Positions 17,089-23,338 of a stretch of DNA of 34,337 nucleotides are shown piece after piece; positions within the stretch are counted from its first letter, which is position 1, and each line of letters begins with the position of its first letter. A program made the position numbers and the translations under genes. The notes beneath the pieces are model-generated. The model was given only the letters and a program-made list of their open reading frames with translations, was not told the origin of the DNA and searched no databases. Source of the stretch: Flavobacteriaceae bacterium (GTDB taxonomy: Bacteria > Bacteroidota > Bacteroidia > Flavobacteriales > Flavobacteriaceae); assembly GCA_021647885.1 (NCBI GenBank), contig JAKITV010000024.1:1-34337 (forward strand), given 5' to 3'.

Positions 17089-17706
17089 ATGAAAGTAATA
17101 GATTTAGATACGTGGAATAGGAAACAGCATTATAATCACTTTAGCGGATTAGTAGATTCGTCCTTTGCAGTAACCATTCCTTTTGATGTTACGAAGGCTT
17201 ACCAGTTTTCTAAACATAATAAAATTAGTTTTTTTGCAAAATATTTGCATGATTGTATGAAAGCCATTAATGAAGTCGAAAACTTAAAATACAGAATTAT
17301 AGATGATAAAATTGTAGCATACGATATTATACATGCTTCACCAACATTAGCAAGAAAAGATAATTCTTTCGGGTTTTCTTTTATTGAATTTGATGAAAAC
17401 CTTAACGTGTTTATAGAAAATTATGAAGCAGAAAAAGAGCGCATCCAAAACTCAACAGATTTGTTCCCTCCAAATAATGGGATAGATTGTGTTTATTGCT
17501 CTGCAATGCCTTGGTTAAATTTTATTGCACATAAAGAACCGTTTTCGGGAGAAGATAATTCTGTGCCAAAAGTCGCTTTTAGCAAAGCGGAAAAAGTAAA
17601 CGATAAATTAATAATGAATGTTGCCATAAATGTCAATCATGCATTGGTGGATGGTTATCATATAGGAGTGTTTTCAGATAAATTCCAATTTTTTTTAAAT
17701 GCATAA
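17089..17706 (+). CDS. Chloramphenicol acetyltransferase-fold acyltransferase
   Basis: The 205-residue protein matches the CAT family (trimeric acetyl-CoA-dependent O-acyltransferases). The catalytic motif HxxxDG is present as H184-ALV-D188-G189 (NHALVDGYH), and the SxxPW motif as SAMPW (138-142). The ATG follows directly on the HAD stop codon. It sits in a chromosomal envelope-related cluster with no mobile-element marks, so it is likely a housekeeping acyltransferase, not a drug-resistance gene; its substrate is unknown. Confidence 0.8.
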   Translation: MKVIDLDTWNRKQHYNHFSGLVDSSFAVTIPFDVTKAYQFSKHNKISFFAKYLHDCMKAINEVENLKYRIIDDKIVAYDIIHASPTLARKDNSFGFSFIEFDENLNVFIENYEAEKERIQNSTDLFPPNNGIDCVYCSAMPWLNFIAHKEPFSGEDNSVPKVAFSKAEKVNDKLIMNVAINVNHALVDGYHIGVFSDKFQFFLNA

Positions 17707-17753
17707 TACTAAAAAATAATACTACTTTTATTTTTTTAAAATGAATAAATTAA

Positions 17754-18836
17754 ATGAATTATAAGAATTTTCCAATGGTGCCAAGAGTAATTTTTGGCAG
17801 AGGTTGCTTTAACCAATTAAATGAGATTCTTTCCCCAAAACGATTGAATACTAAAGCCCCTTTTATTTTTATTGTGGACGATGTTTTTAAAGGGAAGCCT
17901 TCGATTACATCAAGAATTCCATTGTCTTATGAGGATAAGATAATATATGTTTCAGCAAAAGAAGAACCCACAACATCACAAGTTGATAAAATGGTAGAAC
18001 ATATCATTTTAACAACAAACGAAAGACCTTCAGGTATTATAGGAATTGGAGGCGGAACTATTTTAGATATTGCGAAAGCGGTTTCAATAATGTTAACAAA
18101 CGATGGTAATACGAGTGATTATCAAGGCTGGGATTTAGTAAAGAATCCAGCTATATACCATGTAGGTATTCCAACAATTTCTGGTACAGGAGCCGAAGTA
18201 TCAAGAACAACTGTACTTAAAGGACCAAAACTAAAATTAGGGATTAATAGTGACTTCACGCCTTTCGATCAGGTTATATTAGATCCAGAGTTAGTTAAAA
18301 ATGTTCCAAAAAACCAATGGTTTTATACAGGTATGGATTGTTATATTCATTGTATAGAATCTCTAAATGGAACATATTTAAATGCATTTAGTCAAAGTTA
18401 TGGTGAGAAAGCGTATGATTTATGTATAGAGATTTTTGTAGATAATGAGTTGTCATTAAAAGAAGCTCAAGATAAGCTTATGATGGCTTCATGGCATGGA
18501 GGAATGAGTATTGCATATTCTCAGGTTGGTGTTGCTCATGCAATGAGTTATGGCTTATCATTTTTATTAGGTACAAAACACGGCATTGGAAACTGTATAG
18601 TTTTCGATTATCTTGAAGAATTTTACCCTGAAGGCGTGAAGCTTTTTAAACAAATGAAAAAGGAACACAATATTGAATTGCCTCAAGGTATTTGCGCCAA
18701 TTTAAGTGATGCCGAATTTGATATTATGATTGATATTGCTTTAAGTTTAGAGCCACTCTGGGAAAACGCTATTGGTAAAGATTGGAGAAAATCCATAACA
18801 AGAGAGAAGCTCAAAAATTTGTACCAAAAAATGTAG
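17754..18836 (+). CDS. kdnB: Iron-containing alcohol dehydrogenase, KdnB type (Kdo 8-oxidase)
   Basis: The 360-residue protein has the Fe-ADH nucleotide loop GIGGGTILDIAKA (97-109) and the metal ligands D195, H199 (GMDCYIHC), H262 (GVAHAMSYG) and H276 (TKHGIGN). The start MNYKNFPMVPRVIFGRG and the segments PTISGTGAE and GMDCYIHCIESL match what I recall of Shewanella KdnB, which oxidises the C8 hydroxyl of Kdo so that the aminotransferase KdnA can make 8-amino-Kdo. KdnA is not in the window. The acyltransferase gene starts 2 bases after its stop. Confidence 0.82.
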   Translation: MNYKNFPMVPRVIFGRGCFNQLNEILSPKRLNTKAPFIFIVDDVFKGKPSITSRIPLSYEDKIIYVSAKEEPTTSQVDKMVEHIILTTNERPSGIIGIGGGTILDIAKAVSIMLTNDGNTSDYQGWDLVKNPAIYHVGIPTISGTGAEVSRTTVLKGPKLKLGINSDFTPFDQVILDPELVKNVPKNQWFYTGMDCYIHCIESLNGTYLNAFSQSYGEKAYDLCIEIFVDNELSLKEAQDKLMMASWHGGMSIAYSQVGVAHAMSYGLSFLLGTKHGIGNCIVFDYLEEFYPEGVKLFKQMKKEHNIELPQGICANLSDAEFDIMIDIALSLEPLWENAIGKDWRKSITREKLKNLYQKM

Positions 18837-18838
18837 TT

Positions 18839-19387
18839 ATGCAGTGGTTATCCAGGTTTATTTATTATAAAATTTTAGGATGGAAAGTGGTTGGCAACAC
18901 CAACATGTCAAATAATACTATAAAAAAAGCAGTCATTATAGCAGCACCACACACAAGTTGGATAGATTTTCCGCTTGGTATTTTATTACGTTCGGTTGTA
19001 GGTTTAAAAACAAATTTTGTGGGTAAAAAAGAATTGTTTGCCTTTCCGTTTGGTTGGATTTTCAGAGCACTTGGAGGCGCACCAATAGACAGACATACTA
19101 AAGAAAACAAAGTACAGGCAATAGCTAATCTATTTAGTGATAAAGAAGAGTTTAGAATGGCAATGTCGCCAGAAGGCACACGGAAAAAAGTAGAGGAGTG
19201 GCGAACGGGATTTTATTATATTGCTAAAACAGCTAAAGTTCCAATACTTATGGTAACGCTGGATTTTGGGAAAAAAGAAAATAAAATTTCAGAACCATTT
19301 TATCCAACAGATGACAAAGAAGCCGATTTTAAATTTATGAGAAGTTTTTTTAAAGATGCTGTTGGTAAAGTACCTGAATACACTTAA
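18839..19387 (+). CDS. 1-acyl-sn-glycerol-3-phosphate acyltransferase-like protein (PlsC family)
   Basis: With the ATG at 18839 the protein has 182 residues. A longer frame from a TTG at 18782 would overlap kdnB by 55 bases and add 19 unsupported residues, so I chose the ATG 2 bases after the kdnB stop. Family motifs are H38-TSWI-D43 (HX4D) and PEGTR (111-115), the latter binding the glycerol phosphate. It is on the short side for PlsC. It probably acylates a lysophospholipid or related lipid at the inner membrane; position beside kdsB and kdnB suggests an envelope lipid role. Confidence 0.85.
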   Translation: MQWLSRFIYYKILGWKVVGNTNMSNNTIKKAVIIAAPHTSWIDFPLGILLRSVVGLKTNFVGKKELFAFPFGWIFRALGGAPIDRHTKENKVQAIANLFSDKEEFRMAMSPEGTRKKVEEWRTGFYYIAKTAKVPILMVTLDFGKKENKISEPFYPTDDKEADFKFMRSFFKDAVGKVPEYT

Positions 19388-19390
19388 TTA

Positions 19391-19453
19391 CTATTTATGA
19401 TCCCAAGCAGATTCATCTTCAACTTGCACCACTTTAATATCTGCTGAAAACAT
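19391..19453 (-). other. 20-codon open frame, possible gene remnant
   Basis: On the minus strand an ATG at 19453 opens a 20-residue frame with a protein-like composition (MFSADIKVVQVEDESAWDHK) ending in TAG at 19391. The frame is closed upstream by a stop a few codons earlier. It could be a tiny protein or the tail of a lost gene. I have no family for it. The remaining 19454-19618 region shows no feature that I can support. Confidence 0.2.
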
Positions 19454-19618
19454 ACTAAAATATAGATTATTTTAGAGATTGGAATGTGAAATTGGCATAG
19501 ATTTTGTATATACTATTGTAGGTTATTAAATATTTAAATGAAACATAAAGTAAACATGTTTTTCATGTCACTAAAAAGAAACATTTACTAATATAATGCA
19601 CTTAACCAAATATGTACA

Positions 19619-19653
19619 AGCTACTTCATATCCCAATGAAGTGGCTTTTTTTT
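19619..19653 (+). terminator. Rho-independent terminator
   Basis: An 11-bp stem (AGCTACTTCAT at 19619-19629 with ATGAAGTGGCT at 19636-19646, one G-T pair) and a 6-base loop are followed by eight T (19646-19653). The nearest upstream plus-strand gene ends at 19387, so it closes the kdsB-acyltransferase run with a 230-base tail, or ends an unseen short RNA. Confidence 0.8.
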
Positions 19654-19663
19654 ATATTTTAAT

Positions 19664-19978
19664 TCATGAAAGTTTGACAGCTGTTCCGTAAGCTAGAATT
19701 TCAGAAGTTGCTTGCATAACCATCGATGTTGTAAATCTTATATTAATTATGGCATCAGCATTCATTTTTTCCGCATCTTTAATCAATCGTTGCATGGCTT
19801 GTTCTCTTGATTTATCTAATAATTTTGTATACTCATCAATCTCTCCACCAACAATATTTTTTAGACTAGCAAAGATGTCTCTACCAATATGTCTGGCTCT
19901 TACACTATTTCCCCTTGCAATTCCTAAAATTTTAATAACTTCTTTGTTTGGTATTTTATCTGTAGTAGAAATAATCAT
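19664..19978 (-). CDS. YbjQ family (UPF0145, heavy-metal-binding domain) protein
   Basis: The 104-residue protein fits the YbjQ/UPF0145 family in length and pattern: it starts MIISTTDKIPNKEVIKILGIARGN, has the middle segment VGGEIDEYTKLLDKSREQA and the end DAIINIRFTTSMV...EILAYGTAV. The fold is small and oligomeric (pentameric in known members). The name 'heavy-metal-binding' is historical and the function is unknown. It stands alone between a plus-strand terminator and the ferredoxin oxidoreductase operon. Confidence 0.88.
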   Translation of the reverse strand: MIISTTDKIPNKEVIKILGIARGNSVRARHIGRDIFASLKNIVGGEIDEYTKLLDKSREQAMQRLIKDAEKMNADAIINIRFTTSMVMQATSEILAYGTAVKLS

Positions 19979-20058
19979 CTTCTTATAATTTAGTTGTTAT
20001 TAAATTAGTAGGTGATTTATTAAATTTGTTACAAAAGTTGCTAAAAGCAGTTTTGAAA

Positions 20059-20622
20059 TTAATAAGCTTTTGCCTCTATTTTATATGGAGTTACTCGATT
20101 CATTCCCATTGTAATAGCATCTTTATTTAACGGAATTAAGTGATGGTAACGTTCCGACAGCGATTTTTTTAAACCTTCAATAACATTTTCAAGTTTAACA
20201 ATGGGTTTTACTTTTAAAAAGCCTCCTAAAATTACCATGTTGAATATTTTTTTATTCCCCATTTCAGAAGCCAATTTTGTGCCTTCAATTTTAAAAATTT
20301 TAATATCTGTTCTTGTAGGATGATGAGAAATTCCGTTAGGATCATAAATTAAAATTCCTCCCGGTTTTACAGACTCTTCAAACTTATCCATCGATTGCTG
20401 ATTTAAGATAATTGCAGTATCGAATACTTTTAAGTAAGGAGAACTTATTCTATCATCACTTAAAATAACAGTTACATTAGCAGTTCCGCCACGCATTTCT
20501 GGTCCGTAAGATGGCATCCAACTGACTTCTTGGTCTTGCATTATACCAGAATATGCCAAAATTTTGCCCATCGATAAGACACCTTGTCCACCAAAACCTG
20601 CAATAATAATTTCTTCTGTCAT
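20059..20622 (-). CDS. 2-oxoacid:acceptor oxidoreductase, gamma subunit
   Basis: With the ATG at 20622 the protein has 187 residues and begins MTEEIIIAGFGGQGVLSMGK, the typical gamma-subunit start with the GFGGQG loop. A longer frame to 20694 would run into the beta-subunit gene and is rejected. The gene starts 2 bases after the beta-subunit stop, so translation is coupled. Together with alpha, beta and the ferredoxin-like subunit it forms an enzyme that oxidatively decarboxylates a 2-oxoacid with CoA and reduces ferredoxin. Confidence 0.9.
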   Translation of the reverse strand: MTEEIIIAGFGGQGVLSMGKILAYSGIMQDQEVSWMPSYGPEMRGGTANVTVILSDDRISSPYLKVFDTAIILNQQSMDKFEESVKPGGILIYDPNGISHHPTRTDIKIFKIEGTKLASEMGNKKIFNMVILGGFLKVKPIVKLENVIEGLKKSLSERYHHLIPLNKDAITMGMNRVTPYKIEAKAY

Positions 20623-20624
20623 AA

Positions 20625-21398
20625 TTATTTTAATTTTCCATTTACTTTTATATCTCCTAGAGGGAAGTATGCAAACATATTTTCTACCATCCATTCATTA
20701 GATTCTATAGGATTCATTTTCCAACCCGAATTACAATTAGAAACAATTTCTACAAATGAAACTCCCTTGTTTAGCCGTGTGTTTTCAAATGCCTTTCTAA
20801 TCGCTTTTTTAGCTTTTCGAGCATGTTTATGAGTGTGTACCGCATGACGTGCTACATAATATACTCCTGGAAGATTAGCAACTAACTCTGTGATTTTTAG
20901 AGGCGAACCCATGGTTTCTATGTCTCTACCATAAGGGGACGTAGAAGAATGCATTCCTTCCAAAGTAGTTGGTGCCATTTGTCCACCTGTCATGCCATAA
21001 ATACCATTATTAACAAATATTATAACTATGTTTTCACCTCTGTTACAAGCATGAATGGTTTCGGCTGTACCAATAGCAGCTAAATCACCATCGCCTTGAT
21101 ATGTAAATACATATTTTTCTGGCCATGTTCTTGCAATTGCTGTGGCAACCGCAGGAGCACGTCCATGAGCAGCTTGCGTCATATCTATATCCATAAAATC
21201 GTAAGCTAAAACAGAACAGCCAACAGGAGCAACACCAATAGTGTCTTCTACAATACCCATTTCTTCTATAACTTCCATAGTTATATTATGAGCAGTTCCA
21301 TGACCACAACCCGGACAATAAGACAAGGGCGTATCTGTCATTAATTTTGTTTTACAGAATACTTGATTTTCAGATTTTATGATGTCTAGCATGTTCAT
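20625..21398 (-). CDS. 2-oxoacid:ferredoxin oxidoreductase, beta subunit (TPP-binding)
   Basis: The 257-residue subunit carries YCPGCGHG near residue 28, the TPP/Mg motif GDGDLAAIGTAE and the NNGIYGMTGGQ segment, all typical of KorB/VorB-partner beta chains. It binds thiamine diphosphate at the interface with the alpha subunit. The gene overlaps the alpha-subunit gene by 29 bases; a second Met two codons on (21392) is an alternative start. It lacks the extra iron-sulfur domain of pyruvate oxidoreductases, in line with a 2-oxoglutarate or branched-chain type. Confidence 0.92.
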   Translation of the reverse strand: MNMLDIIKSENQVFCKTKLMTDTPLSYCPGCGHGTAHNITMEVIEEMGIVEDTIGVAPVGCSVLAYDFMDIDMTQAAHGRAPAVATAIARTWPEKYVFTYQGDGDLAAIGTAETIHACNRGENIVIIFVNNGIYGMTGGQMAPTTLEGMHSSTSPYGRDIETMGSPLKITELVANLPGVYYVARHAVHTHKHARKAKKAIRKAFENTRLNKGVSFVEIVSNCNSGWKMNPIESNEWMVENMFAYFPLGDIKVNGKLK

Positions 21399-22476
21399 TT
21401 TTTATAATTTTTTCTTCTAATGCTTCTAAAATTTCTTCTGGAGTATGAATAATTCCTCCAGTTCTTCCAAAATGTTCAACAGGGACTTTATGTTCTACAG
21501 CTAGTTTAACATCTTCTACCATTTGTCCAGCATTTAACTCAACACTTAAAATTCCTTTTACTTGATTTGATAAATCTAGTAATTGTTGTTTTGGGAAAGG
21601 GAATAGCGTAATAGGACGTAGTAATCCTACTTTTATTCCTTTTTCTCTGGCTAATTCGACTGTTTTTTGGGCAATTCGAGCACTTGATCCATAAGCTACA
21701 ATTAAATAATCGGCATCCTCACAATTTATTTTTTCAAAACGTAAATCTTCGTTTTCCATTTGCTCGTACTTTTTCATTAATTTACGAACTTTGGCTTCCA
21801 TTTTTTCAGGCTGTAAATAGAGGGAAGTAATAATATTACGCTCTCTATCTGTTTTACCTGTAGTTGCCCAATCTCCATATTTTTTAATAATCGCTTCATT
21901 AGTCATTCTTTCCTTTTGGTCTTTTAGCATTACTTTTTCCATCATTTGACCTATTAATCCATCTGACAGAATTAATACAGGAGCTCTATATTTAAAAGCA
22001 ATATCGAAAGCATCCTCAACAAAATCTGCCATTTCTTGCACAGAGGCAGGAGCTAAGACATATAATTTATAATCACCATGACCACCACCTTTAACCGACT
22101 GAAAATAATCGGCTTGTGAAGGCTGTATCGTTCCCAAACCAGGACCACCTCGTACAACATTAACAATAACTGCTGGTAATTCGGCACCAGCCAGATAAGA
22201 GATACCTTCTAATTTAAGTGATATGCCAGGACTGGATGATGAAGTCATTGCTCGTTTGCCTGTACTGGCAGCACCATACACCATATTTATCGCAGCGATT
22301 TCGCTTTCTGCTTGCAATACAATCATTCCTGTTCTTTTTTCAGGACGTTCGGTCATTAAATATTCAATAACTTCAGATTGTGGTGTAATTGGATAGCCAA
22401 AATAAGCATCTACACCAGCTCTAATAGCAGCTTCAGCAAGAGCCTCATTCCCTTTCATTAATTTTAATTCGGACAT
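21370..22476 (-). CDS. vorB: 2-oxoacid:ferredoxin oxidoreductase, alpha subunit (VorB/KorA type)
   Basis: The 368-residue subunit starts MSELKLMKGNEALAEAAIRAG and has the GYPITPQSEV segment of the pyrimidine-binding domain, then SSSPGISLKLEG, and a transketolase C-terminal-like domain with GLLRPITLFPFP. There is no fused gamma domain, so this is the four-subunit architecture (delta-alpha-beta-gamma), gene order korDABC. Substrate may be 2-oxoglutarate or branched-chain 2-oxoacids; sequence alone does not decide. It lies 20 bases after the ferredoxin-like gene. Confidence 0.92.
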   Translation of the reverse strand: MSELKLMKGNEALAEAAIRAGVDAYFGYPITPQSEVIEYLMTERPEKRTGMIVLQAESEIAAINMVYGAASTGKRAMTSSSSPGISLKLEGISYLAGAELPAVIVNVVRGGPGLGTIQPSQADYFQSVKGGGHGDYKLYVLAPASVQEMADFVEDAFDIAFKYRAPVLILSDGLIGQMMEKVMLKDQKERMTNEAIIKKYGDWATTGKTDRERNIITSLYLQPEKMEAKVRKLMKKYEQMENEDLRFEKINCEDADYLIVAYGSSARIAQKTVELAREKGIKVGLLRPITLFPFPKQQLLDLSNQVKGILSVELNAGQMVEDVKLAVEHKVPVEHFGRTGGIIHTPEEILEALEEKIIKNEHARHHKI

Positions 22477-22496
22477 TATAATACTATTAAAAAAGA

Positions 22497-22727
22497 TTAT
22501 GATTCAACTTTTATTCTATACACAGATATTGCTCTGTCTGGGCAAACAATGGCACAATTAGTACAACCATTGCAAGCATCTGGATCGCTCATATACGCAT
22601 AATGGTATCCTTTGCGATTAACTTCTTTAGACATGCTTATAACGTTATCTAGACAAACAGGCATACAAATTTCACAGCCTTTACATATTTCTGTATCAAC
22701 AACGATAGCACCTTTAACTTTTGCCAT
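22497..22727 (-). CDS. 4Fe-4S ferredoxin-like subunit of the 2-oxoacid oxidoreductase
   Basis: The 76-residue protein has two CxxCxxCxxxC motifs, CKGCEICMPVC (16-26) and CNGCTNCAIVC (52-62) followed by P, and so binds two [4Fe-4S] clusters. As the delta subunit it passes electrons from the TPP centre to a free ferredoxin. It is the first gene of the operon, with the alpha-subunit gene 20 bases downstream. Confidence 0.92.
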   Translation of the reverse strand: MAKVKGAIVVDTEICKGCEICMPVCLDNVISMSKEVNRKGYHYAYMSDPDACNGCTNCAIVCPDRAISVYRIKVES

Positions 22728-22773
22728 TTTGATAATTTATTATACAATTACATCATTGGAATTTCACAATTCT

Positions 22774-22781
22774 CAAAATTA
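22774..22781 (-). promoter_or_regulatory. Putative -7 element for the 2-oxoacid oxidoreductase operon
   Basis: TAATTTTG on the minus strand matches TAnnTTTG, 46 bases before the ATG at 22727. The nearest upstream TTTG is 26 bases away, too far for a normal -33 element, so support is partial. Confidence 0.45.
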
Positions 22782-22926
22782 TGATTAATTTATTGCATAA
22801 AGTATGACAAAAGTCAACTATTGAAGATTAGTGCATTTTTGAATTTATAAAACCAAATTTTCCGAGTATGCGAGGGCAAGCAATTATTTATAGCAATTGT
22901 TACGATAGTTTTAAGTTAGCCATTAC

Positions 22927-23232
22927 TCATAATTTAAAATCTATTTCCAATACGCCGATCCAACTTGCAGATAAGTTATATAGAAAATCTTCAATAAGTT
23001 CTATGATTAATCCAATTGCTACAAATATTATGGTCATCCCTAATAGAGCTCCAGATGCTAGTACTGTACCAAAACTTAAACCTAATGTAGAAAAGGTAAT
23101 CCATCCAATACTCACAAGTGTGTCAATTATTAATCAACCAAATGAATACAGAATTCCAGCAATCAAACCCAAAATGGACGATTGTAAATGTTACTCAAAA
23201 GCCTATCTAAGAAATATCTTCTGAAATTCTGT
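22927..23232 (-). pseudogene. Decayed small membrane-protein gene
   Basis: The minus-strand frame ending at 22927 reads as a hydrophobic, glycine-rich membrane protein (SILGLIAGILYSFG, then LIIDTLVSIGWITFSTLG, then LLGMTIIFVAIGLIIELIEDF). It is broken by three in-frame stops: TAG at 23205-23203, TAA at 23193-23191 and TGA at 23136-23134. Protein-like sequence continues through the TGA, where one base change from TGG (Trp) explains the stop. The intact part could only start at the GTG at 23115 (62 residues). It fills most of the 611-base gap between the two 2-oxoacid enzymes. The plus-strand frame of 118 codons opposite it is a shadow. Confidence 0.5.
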
Positions 23233-23338
23233 CTAACTTAAGAAAAAAGTGAGAACTATATTAACTTTAAACATCGAATAAATAATCAACTTTTTCTTTG
23301 TATTAAATAGAATATACTCTTGTTAATATGAAATTTAA

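Noticed and set aside
17089-17706. Acquired chloramphenicol resistance gene
   Set aside because: There are no mobile-element marks, base composition matches the neighbours, and the gene is coupled with a HAD gene in an envelope-related cluster.
18782-18838. Upstream TTG start for the acyltransferase gene
   Set aside because: It would overlap kdnB by 55 bases; the ATG at 18839 is 2 bases after the kdnB stop and fits the family start.
20036-20057. Stem-loop just after the gamma-subunit gene as its terminator
   Set aside because: On the minus strand the stem has two mismatches and no proper U run, so I could not support it.
20623-20694. Longer N-terminus for the oxidoreductase gamma subunit
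   Set aside because: The extra residues lie inside the beta-subunit gene; the ATG at 20622 gives the family-typical start MTEEIIIAGFGGQG.
22868-23224. Plus-strand frame of 118 codons
   Set aside because: It lies opposite the decayed membrane-protein gene and its composition is that of an antisense shadow.
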